From an uncultured Paracoccaceae bacterium (GTDB taxonomy: Bacteria; Pseudomonadota; Alphaproteobacteria; Rhodobacterales; Rhodobacteraceae), in NCBI GenBank assembly GCA_938002605.1, contig CALLAF010000015.1, positions 1 to 61,440 on the forward strand: DNA of 61,440 bases. The letters are read 5' to 3'. Under the pieces are notes generated by a model, which did not search any database, had not been told where the DNA came from, and saw only the letters and a program-made list of their open reading frames with translations. This document shows, piece by piece, positions 1-7,523 of the stretch (positions within the stretch are counted from its first letter, which is position 1; the number at the start of each line of letters is the position of its first letter). The translations under genes and the position numbers were made by a program.

Positions 1-74
1 CCACGATGCTTCAGGGCCGTGTTATAATCTGACCAGTTCGTGGTCTTATATGTCGTCGGTGTCCAACTGCTCAT
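1..74 (-). CDS. IS5-family transposase, N-terminal 24 residues (partial)
   Basis: The reading frame starts with ATG at 74 and runs off the left edge. The visible residues begin MSSWTPTTYKTTNWSDYN, followed by TALKHRG. This is the typical N-terminus of DDE transposases of the IS5 family (TYKTTNW..YN.AL..RG), which carry out cut-and-paste transposition. The fragment is too short to judge whether the gene is intact. A second, C-terminal piece of the same kind of transposase lies at 61357-61440. Confidence 0.8.
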   Translation of the reverse strand, partial: MSSWTPTTYKTTNWSDYNTALKHR

Positions 75-137
75 CCACGCCAGCTAGCACACTCGATTCA
101 TACAGTGAATCCTAGAAGCCGATTTGTGCAACAAAGC
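1..137 (-). mobile_element. IS5-family insertion sequence, transposase-start end (partial)
   Basis: This is one end of an IS whose body lies left of the window. Read on the minus strand it begins with the terminal repeat GGCTTTGTTGCACAAAT (positions 121-137), followed by about 46 bases of leader and then a transposase start at 74. The leader holds the inverted repeat GATTCA-tacag-TGAATC (95-111). The same 17-base terminal repeat opens the element at 61303, whose transposase is also on the minus strand, so the two are probably copies of one IS type in direct orientation. The outer boundary is set by where phnE1 coding sequence begins. The target duplication cannot be read because the far end is outside the window. 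Confidence 0.85.
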
Positions 138-693
138 CGTCATCGGTGGGTTTCTCTTGTCGTTTCCCGCCGCGCGCAACCTTGCCCCGAACAAATGGAT
201 CCTTTGGTTGACGCGCCGCTATCTTGAAATTGCACGCACCGTTCCAGAATTGGTTTGGGCAATCATTTTTGTATTCTGCTTTTCTGTTGGTCCAATGGCG
301 GGTGTGCTGGCGATTAGTCTGCACGCCACGGGCGCGCTGGGTAAACTATATTCCGAAGTGAATGAAAATATTGATATGCGCCCGCTTGAGGGGGTGAAGG
401 CAGCTGGTGGCACTTGGTTCGACCAAATTCGCTACGGCGCCGTCCCGCAGGTCATGCCCAACATCATCAGCTACACGCTACTGCGGTTTGAGATCAACGT
501 GCGTGCCTCATCCATTATCGGATATGTTGGCGCAGGTGGTCTGGGCCAAGAATTCCGCACCGCAATGAGCTTTCAAGAATACACTGATCTTTCCGCGCTT
601 TTTGTGATCATTTTTGTCACCGTGATGATCATTGATTACGGATCCGAAAAACTTCGTCACCGCATTATTGGAATGGAAGGGATACGCGCATGA
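138..693 (+). pseudogene. phnE: phosphonate ABC transporter permease PhnE1, N-terminus removed by IS
   Basis: This is the inner-membrane permease of a phosphonate importer (PhnCDE type). The frame is open from the IS boundary to TGA at 691-693. It contains the PhnE/BPD permease core, including VPELVWAIIF, the EAA-loop region GVKAAGGTWFDQIRYGAVPQ and a C-terminal hydrophobic segment. About the first third of a normal permease is missing, and upstream sequence is IS DNA. A TTG inside the IS end (124) would allow an artificial start, but no ribosome site supports it. It overlaps phnE2 by ATGA, so both once formed one transcription unit. It is almost certainly non-functional. Confidence 0.85.
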
Positions 694-1541
694 CCCCGAC
701 ACAGATCGACGCTGCCAAAGCCCGCGTTCCGCGCGCCTTTCGCGACCCACCGGCCGTGCGTGCGCGCAAAATTGGGCTGCGCGCCTTCATGTTAGTTTTG
801 TTTGGTTATTGCCTTTGGGCGTTCGACTTTAGCCCGATGCGCCTATGGGCTGGCCTCGAAAGGTTGGGCACAGTCATAGGCTTTATGTTCCCGCCTTATA
901 TCTGGACCACTTGGGCAGAGTTTTCTGAGGTGCTGAACGGTTTGGGTGAAACCCTTGCCATTGCGTTTTTGGGCACAGTTCTAGGGGCTGTAATTGCCTT
1001 TCCCTTATCCTTCTTAGGCGCAAAAAACATCAACAAACTAAACTTCCTGCGCCTTGGCGTGCGCCGCGGTTACGACGTGATCCGCGCCTTTGAAACCCTC
1101 ATACTTGCGCTGATTTTCATCCGCGCGTTTGGGCTTGGCCCGCTTGCAGGTATCCTCGCCATTACCGTGAGCGAAGTTGGCACCTTTGCCAAACTTTTCT
1201 CAGAAGCGATTGAAAATAGCTCTTCCCGCCCGGTGGACGGCGTGAAAGCCTCTGGCGGGTCACGCTTGCAGCAAATTCGTTACGGGATCATGCCGCAGGT
1301 CAACCCGGTGATCCTATCTGTCTTGCTGTATAATTTTGAATCCAACGTCCGTTCCGGCACAATCCTTGGCATCGTTGGCGCGGGTGGGATCGGGTTTCTT
1401 CTGTCGGATCGCATTGCTGCGTATAAATGAGGTGAGGCCTGGTCGATCATCTTCCTCATCATCGCAATGGTCTATCTGATTGACTGGATCAGCGGCAAAA
1501 TCCGGGCAAAGCTCATCGGTAAGAACGAGCTCGCCAAATAA
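690..1541 (+). pseudogene. phnE: phosphonate ABC transporter permease PhnE2 with in-frame TGA
   Basis: This is the second permease of the phosphonate importer. The frame opens at ATG 690, overlapping the phnE1 stop, and shows the BPD permease signature (GVKASGGSRLQQIRYGIMPQ, then IVGAGGIG). It stops at TGA 1428-1430 after AAYK. The same frame continues without another stop for 36 codons (GEAWSIIFLIIAMVYLIDWI and on to NELAK) to TAA 1541, which is the expected last membrane helix and tail. Relatives usually carry tryptophan at or next to this position (from family knowledge), so a TGG to TGA change explains the break. The truncated product would have 246 instead of 283 residues and lack the last helix. 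Confidence 0.85.
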
Positions 1542-1570
1542 ATCGTCAAACGAGAATTGGAAATAACCCC

Positions 1571-2197
1571 ATGAGCGGCGCTGGATCGAAAAAGCAGTTA
1601 AGCGAAACCCCAACGGTTCACCCAGAGGCCTCGGTAACAGATTGCGATTTAGGGCAATGGACCGAAGTTGGCCAAGGCACGGTGATGAAGGACGTCAAGA
1701 TGGGCGCCTATTCCTATATCACGCGTGATTGTCATGTGGTTTGGACAACAATTGGCAAATTTTGCTCCATCGCCAACGCCGCCCGGATCAACCCCGGAAA
1801 CCATCCAACATGGCGCGCGACGCAACATCATTCTGTCTATCGCGCTGCCGCTTATGGGTTAGGTGACGACGATCATGACTTTTTTGCTTGGCGCAAGGAT
1901 CACTGGGTCACGATTGGTGACGATGTCTGGATCGGTCATGGGGTGACAATCACAGCGGGCGTCACGATCGGCACAGGTGCAGTGGTCGGCGCAGGCGCGG
2001 TCGTCACCAAAGATGTCGCCCCCTACACTGTGGTGGGCGGCGTGCCCGCCAAGTTCATCAAGCGTCGATTTACCCAAACCCAAGCGGATGCCCTGCAAAA
2101 TATCGCAGTCTGGGATTGGTCACGTGATAAATACAAAGCCGCGCTGCCCGACATTCGTGCGCTCGACATCGATGCGTTCATCGAAAAATATAGCTAA
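1571..2197 (+). CDS. phosphonate-locus hexapeptide-repeat transferase
   Basis: A 208-residue left-handed beta-helix acyltransferase of the kind found in phosphonate operons (TIGR03308-type). Hexapeptide repeats are visible around residues 20-60 and again at 115-160 ([20 protein letters not shown] and [20 protein letters not shown]). The C-terminal PAKFIKRRF is the usual end of a LbetaH domain. It follows phnE2 by 29 bases and converges with the polyamine permease gene with no gap. The substrate is unknown; acetylation of a phosphonate or aminophosphonate intermediate is inferred from context only. The gene appears intact although both permease genes before it are broken. Confidence 0.75.
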   Translation: MSGAGSKKQLSETPTVHPEASVTDCDLGQWTEVGQGTVMKDVKMGAYSYITRDCHVVWTTIGKFCSIANAARINPGNHPTWRATQHHSVYRAAAYGLGDDDHDFFAWRKDHWVTIGDDVWIGHGVTITAGVTIGTGAVVGAGAVVTKDVAPYTVVGGVPAKFIKRRFTQTQADALQNIAVWDWSRDKYKAALPDIRALDIDAFIEKYS

Positions 2198-3052
2198 TCA
2201 TTCTTTGCTGCGTTGAAACAGCAACGCAAGCAAACCTAGCGCAGCAGAGATGATCATCAGCAACAGTGACACTGCGTTCAGAACGGGTGTTGATCCGTGT
2301 TTAAGCTTGTCAAACATTGTGATGGTCAGTGGTGAATCTGACCCAACAAGCATCAATGTCGTGTTGAAATTTTCAAAGCTCATCAACACGGCCACAACGC
2401 CTGCGCCCATGATTGCGGGGAACAAAAAGGGCAGCGTGACTTGTCGCACCGCACCCCATTTGGACGCCCCAAGATTCAGCGCTGCTTCCTCTAAGCTTGG
2501 GTCGAATTTTTGTAGGCGCGCAGAAATGACCAGCGTGGCAAATGTGGTGATAAATGAAAACTGCCCCAAGATCACCAACAACAGCCCGGGGCGGAGCCCG
2601 TCGAACCACAGATCCGTCGCGTCTTCTAGCGTGTTGGCCACCGAGCTTGCAAAGACAAGGATCGAAATCCCCAAAATCACACCCGGAATGATCAGGGGCA
2701 GCAGCATCAAGATATACAGGAAACCCTTGCCCCGAAAATCGTGCCGCACAAATAGGAACGCGTTGCAGGTGCCTACGAACACCGCAAGCCCCGCGACCCA
2801 CATGGCCACAAAGGCCGAAGTGCCAATCGCGCGCATGATCGAGCGTTCATTGAACACGCCAATAAATGGGGCTTCGGTTCCAAAGAACCACGCCATGGTG
2901 AAGCCTTCCCATGGAAGCGACGGGAAAACGCTGTCGTTAAATGCAAACACGCAAACGACCGTCAGCGGCAGCGCAAGGTAGATAAAGAACAGCGTCACAT
3001 AGGCCCGGTAGGACCATTTGAGCACATTCGTTTGGGGAATTGTCGGGATCAT
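2198..3052 (-). CDS. polyamine-type ABC transporter permease (PotC-like)
   Basis: Inner-membrane permease of 284 residues, second permease of a spermidine/putrescine-type importer. It has the BPD permease loop (EEAALNLGASKWGAVRQVTL, about residues 190-210) and six or so hydrophobic segments. It follows the PotB-like gene with no spacing (TAG 3055-3053, ATG 3052), so it is the last gene of a four-gene operon on the minus strand. Its stop lies directly against the stop of the convergent transferase gene, so no separate terminator fits between them. The substrate could be another polyamine or a small cationic compound; sequence alone does not decide. Confidence 0.85.
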   Translation of the reverse strand: MIPTIPQTNVLKWSYRAYVTLFFIYLALPLTVVCVFAFNDSVFPSLPWEGFTMAWFFGTEAPFIGVFNERSIMRAIGTSAFVAMWVAGLAVFVGTCNAFLFVRHDFRGKGFLYILMLLPLIIPGVILGISILVFASSVANTLEDATDLWFDGLRPGLLLVILGQFSFITTFATLVISARLQKFDPSLEEAALNLGASKWGAVRQVTLPFLFPAIMGAGVVAVLMSFENFNTTLMLVGSDSPLTITMFDKLKHGSTPVLNAVSLLLMIISAALGLLALLFQRSKE

Positions 3053-3913
3053 CTAGCGCCCCATCGTTTCAGTCAGCGATTGCCGCGACAGTTTCAGGCC
3101 AAGGAAAACAATAGTGGACGATAGCGCCAAAAGCAGAAAGCCAAACGCCGACCCAAGTTCCCAGTTAAAACGGGTGATGAACTGCGTATAAATCAACCCG
3201 GTGAACCACAGGCTATCTTTGCCGCCCAGCAAAATTGGAGTCAGATAGTTGCCCAAGGACAGCATGAACACCACGATGCAGCCCGATACGATACCCGGCG
3301 TCGCATGGGGGATGACGATTTCACGCATGATGGAATAGCCCGATCCACCCAGATCATAGCCTGCTTCGATCAGGCTATCATCGAGGCTATCTAGCGTGGT
3401 GACCAGCGGCACAATCATGAACAGGATCGACGTATAGACCAGCCCGACCATGATGGCTCCGTCGTTATACAAAAATTCGACCGGGCCGCCGATCACGCCA
3501 GTATATTGTAAAAAATTCGACAGCACCCCGGTTTCACGCAGCAAGATCATCCAGCCGAATGTCCGGACCAATTCCGATACCCAAAACGGGATTAAGCACA
3601 TCAAAAACAACGTGGTTTTGGTGCGCCCGCGCGTCAGCTTGGCGATGTAATAGGCGACCGGAAACCCAAGCACGAGCGTCAGGATAGTTGTGAAAATCGA
3701 CATGAACGCCGTGCGCGCAAATGTACGCCAATAAAGCGGTTCGTTAAAGAAAACCGCGTAATTCCCCAGACCGGTTTCATATTCGCGCACGCCGATTTTT
3801 TCACTGATCGACACCATGAATAACCCAATGTGCGGTAGTATGATCAAGGTGATCAACCACAACATCAGCGGCATCAATAACAGGTAAAACCCAAGTTTGG
3901 ATCTATCGGTCAT
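3053..3913 (-). CDS. polyamine-type ABC transporter permease (PotB-like)
   Basis: Inner-membrane permease of 286 residues. It begins with a hydrophobic helix (LLLMPLMLWLITLIILPHIG), and the cytoplasmic coupling loop reads DSLIEAGYDLGGSGYSIMRE, typical of PotB/PotH permeases. It sits between the ATPase gene and the PotC-like gene with no intergenic space, indicating one mRNA and translational coupling. Together with PotC it should form the channel that receives substrate from the binding protein encoded at 5086-6147. Confidence 0.85.
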   Translation of the reverse strand: MTDRSKLGFYLLLMPLMLWLITLIILPHIGLFMVSISEKIGVREYETGLGNYAVFFNEPLYWRTFARTAFMSIFTTILTLVLGFPVAYYIAKLTRGRTKTTLFLMCLIPFWVSELVRTFGWMILLRETGVLSNFLQYTGVIGGPVEFLYNDGAIMVGLVYTSILFMIVPLVTTLDSLDDSLIEAGYDLGGSGYSIMREIVIPHATPGIVSGCIVVFMLSLGNYLTPILLGGKDSLWFTGLIYTQFITRFNWELGSAFGFLLLALSSTIVFLGLKLSRQSLTETMGR

Positions 3914-5014
3914 CTATGCACCCTCTGTCGCGAAACAGCGGGCTTGGGCCGGATCCCAGCGGGCGAAAACAGTATCGCCTTTGCCCAATCCCAACAGATC
4001 GCCAGATTGTGGCAGGGTCACTTGCAATGTCTCGCCAGATTGCGGGTCACGCAGCAAAACCATGCTATTGGCCCCGTTGAACAGAACACTATCCACAATA
4101 TGCGCGCTGGCTTTTTCGCTGTCCGGTGGCGCAACCTTGGAGAGCGCAATAGCCTCTGGGCGCACAAATATCTGGGCGTCTGCGCCTATCGTCGGGGCAC
4201 TGTTCATCGCGTGCGCGCTAAGTGTGGCGCCGCCATTTGTCGTGATTGTAACGTGCTGGCCATCGATCCCAGTGACCTTTCCCGAAAACTTATTCGCATC
4301 GCCAACGAACCCCGCCACAAATGCGTTAGCAGGTTCGTAATACAGTTCTTTGGCGGTTCCGATTTGATCAAAACGCCCTTTGTTCATCACCGCGATGTTA
4401 TCGCTCATCACCAAGGCTTCGGACTGGTCGTGGGTGATATAAACAAAGGTCGTATTGAATTCGGCCTGCAAGGATTTGAGCTCGATTTTCATATGCTCGC
4501 GCAGTTTCAAATCCAGCGCGCCGAGCGGTTCATCCAGCAGCAGGACATCAGGTTCAAGTACCATGCAGCGGGCGATAGCAACGCGTTGTTTCTGGCCGCC
4601 CGACAGTTGATCGACTTGGCGATCTTCGATGCCCGGCAGGCCAACACGTTCCAACACCCGGCCTACGCGCGTCTTAATCTCAGCCGCCGGAACACCGCGT
4701 TGGCGCAAACCAAAGCCGACGTTCTTGCCGATATTCATCATCGGAAAAAGTGCGAGGTGTTGAAACACCATCGAGACGGGCCGTTTGCTTGGCCCCACGT
4801 CGATCATCGATTTCCCCTTGATCAACAGGTCGCCGCTGGTAGGAAACTGAAACCCCGCGATCATCCGCAATAGCGTGGTTTTTCCGCACCCAGATGGCCC
4901 CAGAATAGAAAAGAACGACCCTTGCGGGACTTCAAAACTCACCTGATCGACGGCGCGAAAATTATCAAAGTCTTTGGTTAAGTCTTTGCACACAAGGTCA
5001 GCAGGTGTCGTCAT
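3914..5014 (-). CDS. polyamine-type ABC transporter ATP-binding protein (PotA-like)
   Basis: ATPase of 366 residues that powers the importer. Walker A is GPSGCGKT (39-46), the ABC signature LSGGQ (137-141), Walker B VLLLDEP (157-163), and a TOBE-type domain follows residue 280. I start at ATG 5014 (MTTPADLVC). A longer frame to 5068 is open, but its first 18 codons come from a perfect inverted repeat (5041-5065) and have no ribosome site, whereas AGGA lies 12 bases before 5014. It is the second gene of the operon after the binding protein. Spermidine or putrescine is the likely substrate class. Confidence 0.88.
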   Translation of the reverse strand: MTTPADLVCKDLTKDFDNFRAVDQVSFEVPQGSFFSILGPSGCGKTTLLRMIAGFQFPTSGDLLIKGKSMIDVGPSKRPVSMVFQHLALFPMMNIGKNVGFGLRQRGVPAAEIKTRVGRVLERVGLPGIEDRQVDQLSGGQKQRVAIARCMVLEPDVLLLDEPLGALDLKLREHMKIELKSLQAEFNTTFVYITHDQSEALVMSDNIAVMNKGRFDQIGTAKELYYEPANAFVAGFVGDANKFSGKVTGIDGQHVTITTNGGATLSAHAMNSAPTIGADAQIFVRPEAIALSKVAPPDSEKASAHIVDSVLFNGANSMVLLRDPQSGETLQVTLPQSGDLLGLGKGDTVFARWDPAQARCFATEGA

Positions 5015-5040
5015 TGGCTTTGGTCGTCCTATAAGAGCGA

Positions 5041-5065
5041 CGAAGGGCGCAATCAGCGCCCTTCG
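5041..5065 (-). promoter_or_regulatory. intercistronic stem-loop between binding-protein and ATPase genes
   Basis: CGAAGGGCGC (5041-5050) pairs perfectly with GCGCCCTTCG (5056-5065) around a five-base loop. It lies 20 bases after the binding-protein stop. Neither strand has a strong T tract directly after it, so it is more likely an mRNA-stabilising or partial-termination hairpin than a full terminator. Such hairpins commonly let the periplasmic binding protein be made in excess over the membrane parts. Confidence 0.7.
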
Positions 5066-5085
5066 CATTCATCGTTTTAATTGGT

Positions 5086-6147
5086 TTAGTTAGACGCGTT
5101 GATACGGTCCAATGTAGCGCCTTCAAGGGCTTCTAGGCCAGCAGGCACAGGTGGGTACCATTTGATGTTGTCAATCGCCGCTTGATCAAAGCTGCCTTGG
5201 TAACGCGCTTTGAGTTCTGCGCTCACTTCAGCGTCGCCGTCTACCGCGGCCGTAAAGTTACCCGCCGTGTTTGTGATCATTGACGCGATTTCTGGGCGCA
5301 TCACAAAGTTGATCCAGTCATAGGCCGCCTCATCTGCACGACCACGGGCTGGCAGAACAAAGGTATCGATCCAGCCCAGCGCACCGGCTTCTGGTGCAAC
5401 AAATGTGATGTCCGCGTTGTCGGCGTTCAGCTGCCAGCCGCCCGTATCCCACGCCATTGCGGCAACAACTTCGCCTGAACGCAGCAAGTTCTTGATCTCG
5501 TCGCCGCCATCCCAATAGGTTTTTACGTTCGGCTTACATTCGATCAACGCGGCCTCAACTTCGTCCAGAATGCCTTGATACGCGTCCGCATCTGAATAAG
5601 CCGCAAACGGGTCGAGCCCCATCGCATAGGCAAAACCAATCAGCGTTGGGCGCTTGAGGCGGTAGGATACGCTACCCGCCACGGATTCGTCGCATAGGTC
5701 AGTGTAGTCAGTAACTTGGCCAGCCTCAGCCGTGTTCACGACCAAACCGCTTGTCCCCCAAACATGTGGCAAGCCGTAAACTTCGCCTTCATATGTGGTG
5801 TTTGCAGCAGTCGCTTCCATCATGGACGGAATGAATTGCGCGGCGTCTACCATGGACATATCCAACGGTTTGTAGATACCGAATTCTTCTTGTGCGCTTG
5901 CGATACGGTCTTGGCTAGGCTGGGCAAGATCAAAACCGCCGCCATTTGTCGCGCGCAGCTTTGCGATCATTTCTTCGTTGTTTGATGTTGTCACTTCGAC
6001 GGTGTGGCCTGTTTCTGCCTCAAACAGCGCAATCACATCTTCAGGTGCATAGCCACCCCATGTCAAAAGACGCAGCGTGTCTGCAGAAAGGCTGGTTGTC
6101 GACAATGCGGCAACCAGAACTGTCGTTGATGCTAGTCCAAGTTTCAT
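5086..6147 (-). CDS. polyamine-type ABC transporter periplasmic binding protein (PotD-like)
   Basis: Extracellular solute-binding protein, 353 residues, first gene of the importer operon. The start is ATG 6147, preceded by GGGA at a spacing of seven; it gives a signal peptide MKLGLASTTVLVAALSTTSL with cleavage near LSA-DT. A longer open frame to 6288 would bury this signal and is rejected. The mature protein starts LRLLTWGGYAPEDV, the hallmark of PotD/PotF-type proteins. Upstream (6224-6245) is an inverted repeat TGAAAC-N10-GTTTCA that could be an operator. The ligand may be putrescine, spermidine or another cation. Confidence 0.88.
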   Translation of the reverse strand: MKLGLASTTVLVAALSTTSLSADTLRLLTWGGYAPEDVIALFEAETGHTVEVTTSNNEEMIAKLRATNGGGFDLAQPSQDRIASAQEEFGIYKPLDMSMVDAAQFIPSMMEATAANTTYEGEVYGLPHVWGTSGLVVNTAEAGQVTDYTDLCDESVAGSVSYRLKRPTLIGFAYAMGLDPFAAYSDADAYQGILDEVEAALIECKPNVKTYWDGGDEIKNLLRSGEVVAAMAWDTGGWQLNADNADITFVAPEAGALGWIDTFVLPARGRADEAAYDWINFVMRPEIASMITNTAGNFTAAVDGDAEVSAELKARYQGSFDQAAIDNIKWYPPVPAGLEALEGATLDRINASN

Positions 6148-6223
6148 ATCAAAATCCCATTCATTTGTGGATGAAGCCGCCAAATCGGCGTGCAAAACAG
6201 AAAAAGTCCATATGAACAGCTTG

Positions 6224-6245
6224 TGAAACTTTTGCGACAGTTTCA
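6224..6245. promoter_or_regulatory. inverted repeat upstream of the PotD-like gene
   Basis: TGAAAC (6224-6229) and GTTTCA (6240-6245) form a perfect six-base dyad around ten bases, about 77-98 bases before the binding-protein start. It is an operator-like geometry; no cognate regulator is adjacent, as the neighbouring LacI gene faces its own operator elsewhere. Confidence 0.35.
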
Positions 6246-6298
6246 AATGAAATCTTGACCGTTCGGTAAATACAACCTCAGGCAGCAATAAGGACCGA

Positions 6299-6324
6299 CA
6301 CCTGCGATGCCACGATCGCAGGTG
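6299..6324 (-). terminator. stem-loop after the LacI-family gene
   Basis: CACCTGCGAT (6299-6308) pairs perfectly with ATCGCAGGTG (6315-6324) around six bases, starting seven bases after the regulator stop. The following bases on the minus strand are only moderately T-rich, so termination may be incomplete. Confidence 0.6.
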
Positions 6325-6330
6325 CGCGGC

Positions 6331-7392
6331 CTATGTTTTAACGCCCGCACAGGAATTGCGCACGATCAAATCACCGTGCAGCTCGCTTGTCGCAACAGGG
6401 GTTGCCGGATCGCTGAGCCGGTCAAGCAAGGCCGTCATCGCGTATTCGCCGATCAGGCTCCGGGGTTGGCGGATCGTCGTTAAGGACGGCGTGATATTAT
6501 TGGCAAACGGTATATCATCAAATCCCACTACCGACATATCGTGCGGTACATCGTAACCGCGATCTTGAAGCGCGCCTATCACACCAATAGCGGTGTCATC
6601 ATTATAACAAAAAAACGCCGTCGGCAGTGTGTCGCGAATAAACAGACGTTCAACCGCAGCCCGCCCACCCAGGCTGGTGCCGTCACCGTCTACTTTCCAG
6701 ATCGACATTGGCTCGGGCGACTGGCTTAGCGCCTCGCAATATCCTTTTAACCGCCGTTCTGTCAGCACAGATCCCTTTGGCCCGGCGACATAGACAATCC
6801 GCCGATGCCCAAGCGACATCAAGTATTCGGTCGCTATCCGCGAAGCCGATTGATCATCAGTACAGACATAACTGATATTGGGGTGATCGACCGGGGTTGC
6901 TGCGGCCACGGTTGTGGGGATCAGTGATTTTGAATTCTCAGGCCACCCGGCCACGGGCAGATGCCCAGTCAACAAAATCAGCCCATCAGCGGTCCCGGCT
7001 GATAGAAAACGTAGATATTTTTCTTCGACGGCCACATCGCCTTCGGTATTTCCGATCAGCACGCCATAGCCGCGCGTGTTCGCGACTTTTTCAAGCCCGG
7101 TCAGGATGCCCGGAAAGTTCGGATCAGAAATCGATTCCGCTAAGACCAAAACCATATGCGAGCGTTGACGCCGCAGGTTTTGCGCCATCGCATTTGCTGT
7201 ATAGCCTGTACGCGCAATCGCAGCGGTCACCTTTTTGCGGGTACTCTCAGCAACTTTTTCCGGTTTAGAAATCGCGCGCGACACTGTTGCGATCGACACT
7301 TCGGCAAGCCGCGCGACATCTTCAATCGTTGCTGGTTTCTTCGGTGGGGGTTGCACGTAATTTCTTAACCATTTGCGCGGCACAGGGTTCAA
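6331..7392 (-). CDS. LacI-family transcriptional regulator of the adjacent sugar transporter
   Basis: Repressor-type protein of 353 residues. The N-terminal helix-turn-helix (residues 22-45, TIEDVARLAEVSIATVSRAI) is followed by the hinge and a sugar-binding periplasmic-protein-like domain (HMVLVLAESISDPNFPGIL onward to VVGFDDIPFANNITPSLTTI). It is divergent from the sugar ABC operon starting at 7524, and a textbook LacI-type palindrome sits between them. It probably represses the importer, and perhaps itself, until the imported sugar or a derivative binds. The inducer cannot be named from the sequence. Confidence 0.9.
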   Translation of the reverse strand: MNPVPRKWLRNYVQPPPKKPATIEDVARLAEVSIATVSRAISKPEKVAESTRKKVTAAIARTGYTANAMAQNLRRQRSHMVLVLAESISDPNFPGILTGLEKVANTRGYGVLIGNTEGDVAVEEKYLRFLSAGTADGLILLTGHLPVAGWPENSKSLIPTTVAAATPVDHPNISYVCTDDQSASRIATEYLMSLGHRRIVYVAGPKGSVLTERRLKGYCEALSQSPEPMSIWKVDGDGTSLGGRAAVERLFIRDTLPTAFFCYNDDTAIGVIGALQDRGYDVPHDMSVVGFDDIPFANNITPSLTTIRQPRSLIGEYAMTALLDRLSDPATPVATSELHGDLIVRNSCAGVKT

Positions 7393-7448
7393 CTAAGGGC
7401 CTAACACCCCGAAAGCTCCGATAAGATAGCCAATACTCCGCCCAATGA

Positions 7449-7481
7449 AAACCTTTACATGAAGTTGTGTAAAGGTTTACA
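7449..7481. promoter_or_regulatory. LacI-family operator region
   Basis: TGTAAAGGTTTACA (7468-7481) is the 14-base dyad typical of LacI-family operators, with GG instead of the more usual CG at the centre. A second copy of one arm, AAACCTTTACA (7449-7459), forms a perfect 11-base inverted repeat with 7468-7478 across eight bases. The paired sites lie in the gap between the divergent regulator (start 7392) and transporter (start 7524) genes, so binding there could control both. Confidence 0.75.
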
Positions 7482-7523
7482 TGAGATTCGTTGCGGGAGG
7501 CAACACATGACCGGGGAGGGTCT

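Noticed and set aside
1428..1430. TGA in phnE2 as selenocysteine or programmed readthrough
   Set aside because: Permeases of this family do not contain selenocysteine, no SECIS-like hairpin is evident, and a tryptophan codon is expected here.
2250..2981. 243-residue plus-strand open frame
   Set aside because: It is antisense to the PotC-like permease gene, with low-complexity serine/threonine-rich translation.
3944..4873. 309-residue plus-strand open frame
   Set aside because: It lies wholly antisense to the PotA-like ATPase gene, which has all its motifs, and its translation resembles no protein.
5015..5068. Upstream extension of the PotA-like protein
   Set aside because: These codons come from the perfect hairpin at 5041-5065 and lack a ribosome site.
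6148..6288. N-terminal extension of the PotD-like protein
   Set aside because: It would place the signal peptide internally, and the ATG at 6147 has a proper ribosome site.
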